DNA from: Pseudomonadota bacterium
GTDB lineage: Bacteria; Desulfobacterota; Syntrophobacteria; Syntrophobacterales; Syntrophobacteraceae
Length of the DNA stretch: 16,172 nucleotides
Reading direction: 5' to 3'
Assembly: GCA_023416335.1 (NCBI GenBank)
Contig: JAEZHY010000265.1
Coordinates: forward strand, 1-16,172
Shown here one piece after another: positions 1 through 7,924 of this stretch. The translations under genes were made by a program, and so were the position numbers. Within the stretch, counting starts at the first letter, position 1; the number at the start of each line of letters is the position of its first letter. The notes beneath the pieces are model-generated. The model was not told where the DNA came from and made no database searches. It saw only the letters and a program-made list of their open reading frames with translations.

Positions 1-102
1 GTTTTAGGATGAACCTCACGAATGGACGGGACAATCAGGGGACGCGGTAGCTGCTCCTCGCAATTCGGCCGCATGCAGAAAAGAAAGGCAGGTTGTGCGA
101 CA

Positions 103-636
103 ATGAACGAAAGAATACGAAGTTCCCTAAACGATCAGGTTAATGCCGAACTCTACTCATCGTACCTTTATCTTTCGATGTGCTCTTATTTCAAGCGGCT
201 CAACCTGGAAGGATTCGCGCGATGGCTCGAAGTACAGGCCCTTGAAGAACTGACGCATGCAATGAAGTTTTTCAATTTCATCGATGAGCGGGGCGGGAGT
301 ATCGAACTCAAGGCCATCGAAGGCCCTCCCACCAGCTGGGAGTCTCCGCTCGCCGCATTTGAGGCCGTTTACAAGCACGAACAGAAAGTAACCGCTCTCA
401 TTTATAACCTGGTAAATATCGGGACCGAGGAAAAGGACCACGCAACCACCAATTTTCTCCAGTGGTTCATAACAGAACAGGTCGAAGAAGAGACGAGCGC
501 CGACGCAATCGTTCAGAAACTCAGGCTGATAGGCGGCGAAGGCAGCGGGCTTTTCCTGGTGGACCAGGAACTCGGGCAGAGGGTCTTTACGCCGCCTCCC
601 GGAACGACAATCCTGGGAGGCGCCAAAGGCGCATGA
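103..636 (+). CDS. ftn: Ferritin (bacterial non-haem, FtnA type)
   Basis: Cytoplasmic iron-storage ferritin: oxidises Fe(II) at a di-iron centre and stores the mineral in a 24-subunit shell. I place the start at the ATG at 103, giving 177 aa, because homology begins at MNERIRSSLNDQ; the frame is open back to 22 but the extra 27 residues look non-homologous. The ferroxidase ligands are all visible: E16, E49 and H52 (site A), E93, Q126 and E129 (site B), each one residue off E. coli FtnA numbering. Site-C-type glutamates E48, E125 and E128 are also present. Y23 and W121 sit near the centre as in the family. The ribosome binding site is only a weak AGGCAGG. It is convergent with lptG. I saw no clear Fur box, but only about 100 bases of upstream sequence are available. 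Identification is firm; the exact start is slightly less so. Confidence 0.93.
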   Translation: MNERIRSSLNDQVNAELYSSYLYLSMCSYFKRLNLEGFARWLEVQALEELTHAMKFFNFIDERGGSIELKAIEGPPTSWESPLAAFEAVYKHEQKVTALIYNLVNIGTEEKDHATTNFLQWFITEQVEEETSADAIVQKLRLIGGEGSGLFLVDQELGQRVFTPPPGTTILGGAKGA

Positions 637-647
637 TCGGCAACCGG

Positions 648-668
648 TGAACAGTGAGCGGTGAACCG
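648..668 (+). repeat. Degenerate heptanucleotide repeat, copy A (3 units)
   Basis: Three tandem 7-base units, TGAACAG, TGAGCGG and TGAACCG, lie 11 bases after the ferritin stop. The same unit family (consensus about TGAACGG) recurs at 13546, 15914 and, inverted, at 16006. Only three units are present, so this is a degenerate remnant or small dispersed element rather than a long satellite. Confidence 0.6.
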
Positions 669-669
669 A

Positions 670-705
670 GAAAAACCCGGGGATGCCGGTCGGCGGCATC
701 TCCGG
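670..705 (-). terminator. Rho-independent terminator of lptF-lptG
   Basis: Arms at 677-688 and 694-705 form a 12-bp stem with one G-U wobble and a 5-base loop. Read on the minus strand the stem is followed by GGGTTTTT. It begins 8 bases after the lptG stop. The T-run is on the minus strand only, so it primarily ends the lpt transcript rather than the ferritin one. Confidence 0.85.
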
Positions 706-713
706 TCTAAAGA

Positions 714-1790
714 TCAGGCATACCCCCGCACCCAGAAATAGCAGACGAGGGCGGAGAAGATCATATTTCCTGCCCAAACTCCGAGAAAGGGCGGCAGAAT
801 TCCCGCTGAAGCAAGCGAACTCCCCACGTTGGAAATAGCCAGGAAAGCGAACGCAACGGCAAGCGAAATTCCCACGCCTGCGGAAATACCTCCGTGAAGT
901 CCCTGCCTGAGAGCCACGACAATCCCGAGCAGTCCCAGAATAAAGGTCGCGAAAGGCGAGGCCAGGCGCATGTTGAGATCCACCCTGTAGGGCGTGGAAG
1001 AAAACCCTTCCGATTCGATTTTTTCAATATACCTGTACAGGTCCAGCCAGCTCAGGTTGTCCGGAACGGTCTCTCCTGCGCTGAAATCCTTCGGGGTAAC
1101 GTTAAGCTCAAGAGGCATGCGGTCGAACCACTGCTCCTCGGTACTGCCCCCCCCGAACCGGATCAACAGACCGTCTTCGGCAAGCCAGCCGGCATCCGTC
1201 CAGGAGATCCGCCGCGCATCGACTCTCCGGCTCAGGCGAAACTGGGAGTCGAGAAAAAAGATCGACGCCTTTTCCATGACATCGTTCTGTTTGTCGTATA
1301 GCCGGATCTGGTAGATCGTGTTCTCTTCGCGATACCACATGTTCTCGGGGTTCATCCAGAGGGCCGGTTTTTTCTGCTTGATCTTGATTTCCCAAACATC
1401 GTCCAGCTTCTGGTTGAGCGGCCGTACTGCGAATTCTCCGACCGCGAAATGAAAAAAAGACAGGAACAGAGCCGCCGCGGCAATCGGAGCGACGTAGTAG
1501 AACGGGTTCACGCCGGCGGTTTCCATCGCGATCAGTTCGCGGTTCCTCTTGAGCAGGCCCAGCGCTATGATCGATGAAAGAATCGCGGCCATCGGAATAC
1601 CCTGGGTTACGATCAGCGGGATTTTGCAGAGGAAGTAGGTGTAAATTTCGTGAAACGGGAGATTTCTCTCCAGCATGCGATCTACCCGTTCGAAGAAATC
1701 CACAATCAAGTACAGGCCGACGAAGCCCAGGATGGACAGGGCGAAAACCGGGACGAAATGGCTGAGGACATATCGGTGGATGATCTTCAT
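714..1790 (-). CDS. lptG: LPS export ABC transporter permease LptG
   Basis: Inner-membrane permease of the LptB2FG complex, which extracts lipopolysaccharide from the inner membrane and passes it to LptC/LptA. The protein is 358 aa (E. coli LptG is 360). Predicted membrane segments lie around 11-32, 56-80, 99-120, 275-293, 300-320 and 332-354. The large periplasmic beta-jellyroll region falls between TM3 and TM4 (about 121-270). I chose the ATG at 1788-1790 because it overlaps the lptF stop as ATGA and because MKIIHRYVL is a typical LptG N-terminus; the frame is open 37 codons further upstream, inside lptF. Downstream of lptF and translationally coupled to it. A strong terminator follows. F and G paralogues can be confused, but order and sequence fit LptG for the second gene. 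Confidence 0.92.
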   Translation of the reverse strand: MKIIHRYVLSHFVPVFALSILGFVGLYLIVDFFERVDRMLERNLPFHEIYTYFLCKIPLIVTQGIPMAAILSSIIALGLLKRNRELIAMETAGVNPFYYVAPIAAAALFLSFFHFAVGEFAVRPLNQKLDDVWEIKIKQKKPALWMNPENMWYREENTIYQIRLYDKQNDVMEKASIFFLDSQFRLSRRVDARRISWTDAGWLAEDGLLIRFGGGSTEEQWFDRMPLELNVTPKDFSAGETVPDNLSWLDLYRYIEKIESEGFSSTPYRVDLNMRLASPFATFILGLLGIVVALRQGLHGGISAGVGISLAVAFAFLAISNVGSSLASAGILPPFLGVWAGNMIFSALVCYFWVRGYA

Positions 1791-2977
1791 CTTGCAGCGG
1801 CTCCCACTCCCCTGCCGCGTGAGAAGATACGCCTCACCCGCCCGGCGATGAGCGCAATACGCACGCCACGAAAAGGCGTCTCGGTGTGCAGTTTCCTCCA
1901 CAGATATAGGGTGAGAAATAAACTCAGCAGGTTCGGTGTCCAGACGGCAAAGAAAGGCGATATTACGCCGTTTTCACCGAGGCCTTTGCCCGCGGAAAGA
2001 ATAATGTAATAGGTGAGAAATATTCCGACGCCTATCGTGATGCCGGTCATGCGTCCCCGTTGCCTGAACATGGAACCGAGCGGAGGGCCGAGGAGCCCCA
2101 GCAGCATGCAGGCTGCGGGGAAAGCAAGCCTCCCGTGCAGTTCCAGAGCCCAGTAAACCTGCGATCTTTTATCTTTCGCAGCTAATATCTGCTCATATAA
2201 TTCGGTCAGGTTCATCTCGCGCTTCTTTTTGATTCCCCGCTCGGCAGCTCCCATTATGTCGTCCATGGAAAGCGTGAAATCGTAGTTCTTGAAGGAAACC
2301 GCCTGGGCATCGCGCAGGTCCTGCGCCGTTCGGGTAATGACGCCGTTGGCTATTCTGAAGGTGATGTTCCTGGAATCGGGGGGAATGACTATCTGAGCGC
2401 TTTCCGCCGTGATCGTGACCTTTTCCTTCGGATGCCGCTGGTCCTGGACAAAAACTCCTTTGATCGACAGGTCGGAATGATCCACCGACCGGAAGAAGAA
2501 GACCAGGTTGGGAATGGATGAGATGAAAGTACCCTCTTTGAGAAGAGCGGGAACGGAAGCGCGGCCGAGGGACTTGAGCTTCAGTTCGAAGGCGCCGTTT
2601 GCCAGGGGAACTATGCAGATTGCATTCAGAAACGCCAGAAGCGTCGAGAAAACAAGAACCGCCAGAACCGGCGGGAGAAGCTGGAGAAAGCCGGTGCCCG
2701 CGGCGCGGAAAGCTATCAGCTCGTTATCGCTGTTCAGACGAACAAACGCCAGCATAACCCCGAGCAGTGCGGCCATTGGAGCGGCATAGAGTACAAGCTT
2801 GGGCATGGCGAGCAGGATGATCGCAAGGAGATCTTTGAGACTGCAGGAAGACGCGAAAAGAATTCTCATGAGCTGCAGGAGCTGCCCCGTGACAAGAACG
2901 AAGCTCACCCCTATAAGGCAGATGAGAACCGGGACCGCCTGCTCCCAGATAAGGTACGAATACAGGGTTTTTCTCAT
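1787..2977 (-). CDS. lptF: LPS export ABC transporter permease LptF
   Basis: Partner permease of LptG in the LptB2FG lipopolysaccharide extractor. The protein is 396 aa, about 30 longer than E. coli LptF; most of the excess is a basic C-terminal tail after the last membrane segment (about residues 365-396, with several R/K). Six hydrophobic segments are arranged three plus three around a periplasmic beta-rich domain, as in the family. The N-terminus MRKTLYSYLI matches the family start. Its stop overlaps the lptG start by four bases (ATGA). Only a weak GAG-like ribosome binding site precedes the start, and the best-looking promoter lies unusually close to the ATG (see 2986-3015). Confidence 0.92.
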   Translation of the reverse strand: MRKTLYSYLIWEQAVPVLICLIGVSFVLVTGQLLQLMRILFASSCSLKDLLAIILLAMPKLVLYAAPMAALLGVMLAFVRLNSDNELIAFRAAGTGFLQLLPPVLAVLVFSTLLAFLNAICIVPLANGAFELKLKSLGRASVPALLKEGTFISSIPNLVFFFRSVDHSDLSIKGVFVQDQRHPKEKVTITAESAQIVIPPDSRNITFRIANGVITRTAQDLRDAQAVSFKNYDFTLSMDDIMGAAERGIKKKREMNLTELYEQILAAKDKRSQVYWALELHGRLAFPAACMLLGLLGPPLGSMFRQRGRMTGITIGVGIFLTYYIILSAGKGLGENGVISPFFAVWTPNLLSLFLTLYLWRKLHTETPFRGVRIALIAGRVRRIFSRGRGVGAAAR

Positions 2978-2985
2978 GATGCTCT

Positions 2986-3015
2986 AATCTAGCCAATGAA
3001 GTGAGACATGGTCAA
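2986..3015 (-). promoter_or_regulatory. Candidate sigma-70 promoter for lptF
   Basis: On the minus strand, TTGACC (3010-3015) and TAGATT (2986-2991) are separated by 18 bases. If used, transcription would begin only two or three bases before the lptF ATG at 2977, i.e. an almost leaderless mRNA. That would fit the weak ribosome binding site, but the match could be fortuitous. Confidence 0.3.
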
Positions 3016-3146
3016 TTGCAAAAAGTGCTTCATGGGCAGAGGAATTATCGCCGGCTCCTATTGCATGAAAACGCGGACCGCGAATTTAAACAAATAAAGG
3101 AAGCTTAAGCGGCGGGTCGGCAATTTTTTCCCTGTTTAAAAAAATG

Positions 3147-3174
3147 TAAAGGTTTTCGGAAAGCGGGACGATAC
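3147..3174 (+). promoter_or_regulatory. Candidate sigma-28 (FliA) promoter for fliDST
   Basis: TAAA (3147-3150), a 16-base gap, then GACGATAC (3167-3174). This matches 6 of 8 positions of the sigma-28 -10 box GCCGATAA, with a gap one base longer than the enterobacterial norm. It lies 46 bases before the fliD start, where a late-class flagellar promoter is expected. Confidence 0.5.
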
Positions 3175-3183
3175 ATCAAATAA

Positions 3184-3198
3184 CCGGAATAATTCCGG
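3184..3198. promoter_or_regulatory. Perfect palindrome in the fliD leader
   Basis: CCGGAAT and ATTCCGG arms flank a single A. It lies between the candidate sigma-28 promoter and the strong ribosome binding site (AGAAAGGAGG, 3204-3213) that fixes the GTG start of fliD at 3220. It could be an operator or a small mRNA hairpin next to the ribosome binding site; function unknown. Confidence 0.4.
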
Positions 3199-3219
3199 CC
3201 TGGAGAAAGGAGGCCTTGA

Positions 3220-5547
3220 GTGGCGGGATTAAGTGTCAGCGGTATTGGGAGCGGTATCGACTGGCAGAGCATTCTGGACCAGTTGCACCAGGTGGAACTG
3301 CAGAGATTGACCCCTCTGCAGAATGAGCAGAGCAACGCAAACAAGAAGCTCACCGCCTGGAACGACTTTACATCCAGGCTCTCGACCTTACAGTCGGCTG
3401 CAGCGGACCTGAAGTATGCCGCTAGCTTCGACGTTTTCAGCGCGAGTCTGTCTTCCTCGAGCAGCGTGAGTGCGAGTTCGCTCGTCTCTGCAACCGGTTC
3501 GTCGTCCGCTTCCAAGGGCAGCTACCAGCTTGTCATAAACAGCAGGGCACAGGCGGAAAAGCTCGCCTCCTCTTCTTTTGGCTCCCAGACAGATGCGCTT
3601 GGGATCTCCGGGACGGTCCTCATCAACGGGAAAGCAGTCCAGATCTCGACAACCGATTCACTCAAAAACGTGGCAGACAGAATAAATGCCCTGAATACAG
3701 GCTCTCAGCCCATCGGCGTTTCAGCCGGAATCGTACAGGACTCTCCGAATACTTACAGGCTGGTACTTACCAGCGAGAAGGAAGGGGCGGCAGGCATCAG
3801 CCTCCTCAACGGATCCAGTTCCGATACGCTTGCAAGCCTCGGATTCAATGGGTCCAGTACCGCCCTGAAAAATCAGGTTGCCGGAGCAGCCACGAGCGAT
3901 GCTTTTTCGAGTTCCTCAACCGCGGTCGAGACTCTGCTCGGAACAACCAGCCAGGATCTTTCGGGAACGGTTACGATCAACGGCAAATCGGTTGCAATCG
4001 ATCTGTCCGATTCCCTCGATACCATAAAAGACAATCTGAACGCCGCCGGTCTTTCCGCATCCATTGTATCGGAAACGAGCGGCACGACGACTTCCTATCG
4101 CCTGAAGATCGAAGGCGTATCCAGTTGGACGGATCAGAACAACATCCTCCAATCCCTTGGGGTAATCGAAGGGAAACGGGATGATGTGATCGGAGTGAGC
4201 GGAGGCGTTGCCAATACGACCGACGGTACGACCGCGATCACCGCTTCCACCAAGATCACGGACATCTACGGATACAACGTCAACTCCACAGGGGACAAAA
4301 TCACAATCTCCGGGACCAACCATGGCGGTACGGCCGTTGCGGCAACGGATCTCACAATTGACGCAAACACGACGGTCGGCGACCTTCTTACCCGGATTCA
4401 GGACCTTTTCGGCAATGTCACCGCATCGGTAACATCCGACGGAAAGATCCAGGTAGTCGATAATGCCACGGGGACGAGTCAGCTATCCGTAAACCTCAAG
4501 GCAACCATAACCGATCCGAACGGCGGAGTCCTCGATTTCGGCTCATTCAGCCAGGCCGGGGCAATTCGGAAATACGTCATTCAACAGGGTAAGGATGCGT
4601 CCTTCAGCCTGGACGGCATGAACATGACCAGCCGGACAAACACCGTTACGGGCGCGATTCCGGGGGTTACCCTGAATCTCCTCAACGAAGCCCCGAACAC
4701 CACCGTTACCGTCAACGTCGGACATGACGGGAGCGCAATCGAATCCAAGGTCAAGGCAATGCTGGCCGCTTACAACGACATAATCGGCTACGTAAACTCC
4801 CAGATGACCTACGACCAGGATTCCAAGACCACCGGCGGTCCGTTGTTCGGCGACAACACGCTCAAGTCCGTCAAATCGAACCTCCAGTCCCTCGTTCTTA
4901 CCGGTGCGGGAACCTCGTCGATCAACCATTTGACTGACGTGGGAATAACGGTGGGAGACGACAACAAGCTCTCTTTGGATTCGAGTAAATTTCAGCAGGT
5001 CCTCTCGACCAATTTCGACGATGTCGTAAAGCTCTTCACAGATTCAGGAATGAGCAGCGATGATCGGTTCAGCCTCACGGGAAGCGGCAGGGACACGAAG
5101 TCGGGAACCTACACGATCGATATCAGCCAGGCAGCCGGAAGCGGCCAGAACGTAGCGGGAAAAATCAACGGCATGGATGCAACCGGATCGGGCAACGTTC
5201 TTTCACTCCAGAACAGCGCAAGCGGAGCCAACGGACTGTCGATCAGATTCTCGGGAACTTCGGCCCCGGCAAGCGCCACATTCACTTTCTCGCGCGGCAT
5301 CGCCAGCCTGATCGAAAGCGCCGTCTATAACATGACCGATCCGCTCAACGGTTCGGTAACGGTCCAGAAAAGCGGCACGCAGAGCAGCATCGACGCACTC
5401 GGGAAAAAGATGACGGCGATGCAGGATAATATCGATATGAAAATGGCCATGCTCAAGACACAATTTGTCAATATGGATGCCGCGGTCGCTCAGATGCAGA
5501 GCATGCAGAGCTACCTGAGCACTCAAATAAGCAAGTTATCATCATAA
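3220..5547 (+). CDS. fliD: Flagellar filament cap protein FliD (HAP2)
   Basis: FliD forms the cap at the filament tip and promotes flagellin polymerisation outside the cell. Its N-terminus has the classic SGIGSGIDWQSILDQL motif with heptad-like helices (about 1-75). Its C-terminus is a long helical segment ending in QMQSMQSYLSTQISKL, the D0/D1 coiled-coil region. Between them are several hook-IN-like repeats, for example GTVLINGKAVQI near residue 130, GTVTINGKSVAI near 249 and a third related region near 344-390. Length is 775 aa against 468 in E. coli, the extra being in the exposed D2/D3-like region. Start is GTG with a strong AGGAGG six bases upstream. It is the first gene of fliD-fliS-fliT, preceded by a candidate sigma-28 promoter. 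Very Ser/Thr/Gly/Asn-rich, as usual for exported flagellar proteins. Confidence 0.95.
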   Translation: MAGLSVSGIGSGIDWQSILDQLHQVELQRLTPLQNEQSNANKKLTAWNDFTSRLSTLQSAAADLKYAASFDVFSASLSSSSSVSASSLVSATGSSSASKGSYQLVINSRAQAEKLASSSFGSQTDALGISGTVLINGKAVQISTTDSLKNVADRINALNTGSQPIGVSAGIVQDSPNTYRLVLTSEKEGAAGISLLNGSSSDTLASLGFNGSSTALKNQVAGAATSDAFSSSSTAVETLLGTTSQDLSGTVTINGKSVAIDLSDSLDTIKDNLNAAGLSASIVSETSGTTTSYRLKIEGVSSWTDQNNILQSLGVIEGKRDDVIGVSGGVANTTDGTTAITASTKITDIYGYNVNSTGDKITISGTNHGGTAVAATDLTIDANTTVGDLLTRIQDLFGNVTASVTSDGKIQVVDNATGTSQLSVNLKATITDPNGGVLDFGSFSQAGAIRKYVIQQGKDASFSLDGMNMTSRTNTVTGAIPGVTLNLLNEAPNTTVTVNVGHDGSAIESKVKAMLAAYNDIIGYVNSQMTYDQDSKTTGGPLFGDNTLKSVKSNLQSLVLTGAGTSSINHLTDVGITVGDDNKLSLDSSKFQQVLSTNFDDVVKLFTDSGMSSDDRFSLTGSGRDTKSGTYTIDISQAAGSGQNVAGKINGMDATGSGNVLSLQNSASGANGLSIRFSGTSAPASATFTFSRGIASLIESAVYNMTDPLNGSVTVQKSGTQSSIDALGKKMTAMQDNIDMKMAMLKTQFVNMDAAVAQMQSMQSYLSTQISKLSS

Positions 5548-5607
5548 AAAATCTTCAAACAGGACAGGCAGGACGATTTACCAGCCCAAAATTCAGGAGA
5601 AACACAG

Positions 5608-6039
5608 ATGGCACTGAATCATGCATTGAACACATACCAGAAAACAGCAGTAGAAACAGCTGAGCCGCTTCAGCTCGTCATCCTTTGCTACGATGCGGCC
5701 ATTCGCGATCTGAAGGAAGCAAAAGACCTGCATGAGCGGCAGGAAATGGACGAGGTATTCAGAAAAATCCGGCATGCCCAGGACATCATAACGGAACTCC
5801 TCGTGGGTCTCGATTATGAGAGGGGCGGAGATATAGCCCGCAACCTGAACCGTCTCTACAACTACATGCTGAGAAAACTCATCGGGATCAACTGCCGCGA
5901 AGACACGGCGGTCTACGATCATCTGGTAAAGCTCCTTTCGGAACTCAAGAGTGCGTGGGAAGAGATCAGAATGAACACACATGAAGCCGCGCCCGTCGAG
6001 CCGGCATCCTACGCCCGCAGCTGGCAGGCTTCGGCTTAA
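5608..6039 (+). CDS. fliS: Flagellin export chaperone FliS
   Basis: Cytosolic chaperone that binds the C-terminal helix of flagellin and prevents premature polymerisation before type III export. The protein is 143 aa, near the family norm. Family features visible: an N-terminal NTYQKTAVETAEPLQLVILCYD segment shape (start at about residue 8), the amphipathic helix bundle, and LNRLYNYMLRKL near residue 80. Ribosome binding site AGGAGA lies 8 bases before the ATG. It sits 60 bases after fliD and 16 bases before the fliT-like gene, so it is probably co-transcribed. Confidence 0.95.
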   Translation: MALNHALNTYQKTAVETAEPLQLVILCYDAAIRDLKEAKDLHERQEMDEVFRKIRHAQDIITELLVGLDYERGGDIARNLNRLYNYMLRKLIGINCREDTAVYDHLVKLLSELKSAWEEIRMNTHEAAPVEPASYARSWQASA

Positions 6040-6055
6040 GCCTTCAGGCACGAAA

Positions 6056-6382
6056 ATGGAACAGCAGGAAATTCTCAAGGCAACCGCAATGCTTGAGCAG
6101 CTTCTCAAATATACGAAGCAGCTCGCAGCTTTTGAAAACGACCCGGGAGTCGATGTCGTAGCCCTCTCCCAGGCATGTACGCGCCGCATCGAAGATTTGA
6201 AAACCATCATGCCGGACAGGTTGGAAGACTGCCCGGATACGAACCTGGTGAAAATGGTCGAGGATCTTCATTCACAGACCAGGCACTGCACGGAAATGCT
6301 CGAAAGGAAACTGGAGAGCACGGGATCTCAATTGGAAGGATTTTCGAGGAGGAAAAAGGCTATCTCCGCATACCGCGGTTGA
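6056..6382 (+). CDS. fliT: FliT-like flagellar chaperone
   Basis: A 108-aa, almost entirely helical, charged protein (MEQQEILKATAMLEQLLKYT at the N-terminus). Position immediately after fliD and fliS, size and helical make-up fit FliT, the export chaperone of FliD; sequence similarity by eye is weak, as is common for FliT proteins, so the name rests largely on context. I use the ATG at 6056 because it follows the fliS stop by 16 bases. A longer open frame from 5981 would overlap fliS and adds an unlikely proline/arginine-rich head. A strong terminator follows at 6407. Confidence 0.7.
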   Translation: MEQQEILKATAMLEQLLKYTKQLAAFENDPGVDVVALSQACTRRIEDLKTIMPDRLEDCPDTNLVKMVEDLHSQTRHCTEMLERKLESTGSQLEGFSRRKKAISAYRG

Positions 6383-6406
6383 TGATTCTTTTCTCTCCCC
6401 GGACAC

Positions 6407-6444
6407 AAAAGCCCGCTAGCCGGATCTATTCGGAGCGGGCTTTT
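6407..6444 (+). terminator. Rho-independent terminator of fliDST
   Basis: Perfect 11-bp arms AAAAGCCCGCT (6407-6417) and AGCGGGCTTTT (6434-6444), with an inner CCG/CGG extension. It lies 24 bases after the fliT stop. The A-run and T-run flanking the stem mean it could act in both directions. Confidence 0.9.
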
Positions 6445-6477
6445 GCCTCAATCGAAATAAGACCGTCTCCAACGGCA

Positions 6478-6501
6478 ATTTTCGCCGATATCGCCGAAAA
6501 T
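6478..6501. repeat. 24-base near-perfect palindrome
   Basis: Outer arms ATTTTCG and CGAAAAT enclose a central CGATATCG, with one C opposite C on each side as the only mismatch. It lies between the fliDST terminator and the aldo/keto reductase, about 140 bases before that gene. It could be an operator for that gene or a structured RNA element. Confidence 0.45.
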
Positions 6502-6640
6502 ACTCCACTCCCCCCGACGCAAATACCGCACCCGCCGAATGTAATCCATTCCCCCGAGGCATTATAGATAAAACGGGTCTCAGGTTTAAACCCGCACGAT
6601 GCAGACAATTACGAGAAAAACCTCAGTGGAGGGTCTCAGA

Positions 6641-7666
6641 ATGGACAGGCGCAAATTCCTTAAAGGATTTGGTTCTCTGACCGGAGGAGTATTCATCTCC
6701 CGAAATGCGGTTTCCTCCTCGGCCATCATGAACTTTATCGAAACCGGAAACCCCGGAAGGAGCGGCGAAATGCTTTATCGCGAACTTGGCAGGACGGGGG
6801 AAAAGATATCGGTCATCGGCATGGGCGGATTCCACCTGGGAAACCCGAAATCAAACGAAGAAGCCGTCCGAATCGTTCGATCGGGAATCGACGGAGGGAT
6901 AACATTCATGGACAATTCGTGGGACTACCACGACGGGCTGAGCGAGAAACGGCTGGGGGAGGCCCTTCAGGACGGTTACAGGCAAAAAGTTTTCCTTATG
7001 ACAAAGATCGACGGCCGCACCAGGGAATCTGCCGCAAAGCAGATCGATGAGTCATTAAAAAGACTTCGCACGGACCATGTGGACCTCATGCAATTTCACG
7101 AGATCATCCGCATGGAAGATCCCGATCGCATCTTCAGCCCGAGCGGAGCCATGGAGGCTATGCTCGAAGCCAAAAAGCAGGGAAAAGTCCGCTATATCGG
7201 CTTCACCGGCCATAAGGATCCCCTGGTCCACCTTCGCATGCTCGAAGTCGCGCAGTCCCACAATTTCAGGTTCGACGCCGTCCAGATGCCGCTAAACGTC
7301 CTGGATGCTCATTTCCGAAGCTTTGGCGAAAAGGTCCTGCCGGTCCTGGTAAAAGAAGGAATCGGGGTTATCGGAATGAAACCGATGGCGGACACATTCA
7401 TCCTCAAAACAAACACCGTAACGCCGATCGAATGCCTCCATTTCGCCATGAATCTCCCGACCTCAACCGTCGTCACCGGCATAGACAATATGGACGTTCT
7501 TAAGCAGGGCCTGGAAGCCGTCCGCACCTTCAAACCGCTCACCGCCGAGCAGGTAAAGTCGATTCTTTCCCGAACCGCAACAGCCGCCGCATCCGGAATG
7601 TCCGAACCGTACAAAACAAGCGCCCTTTTCGACTCCACGGCTCATAACCCGCAATGGCTGGGGTGA
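6641..7666 (+). CDS. Tat-exported aldo/keto reductase
   Basis: NAD(P)H-dependent oxidoreductase of the aldo/keto reductase superfamily (TIM barrel), substrate unknown. The N-terminus MDRRKFLKGFGSLTGG is a twin-arginine signal (RRKFLK) followed by a short hydrophobic stretch, so export as a folded, cofactor-loaded enzyme is likely. The catalytic tetrad is visible: D91, Y96, K122 and H153. G-L-S-E-x-R-L-G follows the Tyr as in the family. The start at 6641 is chosen for the GGAGGG (6628-6633) seven bases upstream; an in-frame ATG at 6599 lacks one. The protein is 341 aa, with a C-terminal segment ending FDSTAHNPQWLG and no CxxC-type iron-sulphur motif. It appears monocistronic; upstream lies the palindrome at 6478. 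Family assignment firm, substrate and localisation inferred. Confidence 0.88.
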   Translation: MDRRKFLKGFGSLTGGVFISRNAVSSSAIMNFIETGNPGRSGEMLYRELGRTGEKISVIGMGGFHLGNPKSNEEAVRIVRSGIDGGITFMDNSWDYHDGLSEKRLGEALQDGYRQKVFLMTKIDGRTRESAAKQIDESLKRLRTDHVDLMQFHEIIRMEDPDRIFSPSGAMEAMLEAKKQGKVRYIGFTGHKDPLVHLRMLEVAQSHNFRFDAVQMPLNVLDAHFRSFGEKVLPVLVKEGIGVIGMKPMADTFILKTNTVTPIECLHFAMNLPTSTVVTGIDNMDVLKQGLEAVRTFKPLTAEQVKSILSRTATAAASGMSEPYKTSALFDSTAHNPQWLG

Positions 7667-7737
7667 TGCGGCCCGCCATTTGCCCGAGACAGTGCATTTT
7701 GAACCGGAATCCGGCATCGCATTAAATTCGTCGGGTT

Positions 7738-7756
7738 CCCGGGAATTATTTCCGGG
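7738..7756. repeat. Hairpin upstream of vapBC (left copy)
   Basis: CCCGGGAA and TTTCCGGG pair over 8 bp with one G-U around a TTA loop. It is embedded in GGGTTCCCGG...CCGGGCGC, closely resembling the element at 8510-8538 on the other side of vapBC. It lacks a T-run, so it is not a standard terminator, though it could protect the 3' end of the aldo/keto reductase mRNA. Confidence 0.5.
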
Positions 7757-7855
7757 CGCCAGGCACAAGAGGTCCCTCCGACGGCTGGCCGGAAGTGCGA
7801 CAGGGTATACATTATTCCTTGCCCATCCTCTGCCCTCTGCAGGGAATCGATTTCC

Positions 7856-7896
7856 TTGACTTACCCATACAATTTATCCATATTAATATGGATAAA
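7856..7896 (+). promoter_or_regulatory. vapBC promoter with 24-bp palindromic operator
   Basis: TTGACT (7856-7861) is a good -35 box. A perfect 24-bp palindrome, TTTATCCATATT plus its complement (7873-7896), covers the expected -10 region (CATATT at 17-base spacing or TATTAA at 19). VapB/VapC complexes classically repress their own promoter by binding such inverted repeats through the antitoxin's DNA-binding domain, so this is the likely autoregulatory operator. Confidence 0.75.
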
Positions 7897-7924
7897 ACGA
7901 CATACTTTTGCGGAGGGATGTCTG

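Noticed and set aside
157..777. Long open frame antisense to ferritin
   Set aside because: Fully overlaps the well-supported ferritin and the lptG terminator; a shadow of the coding strand.
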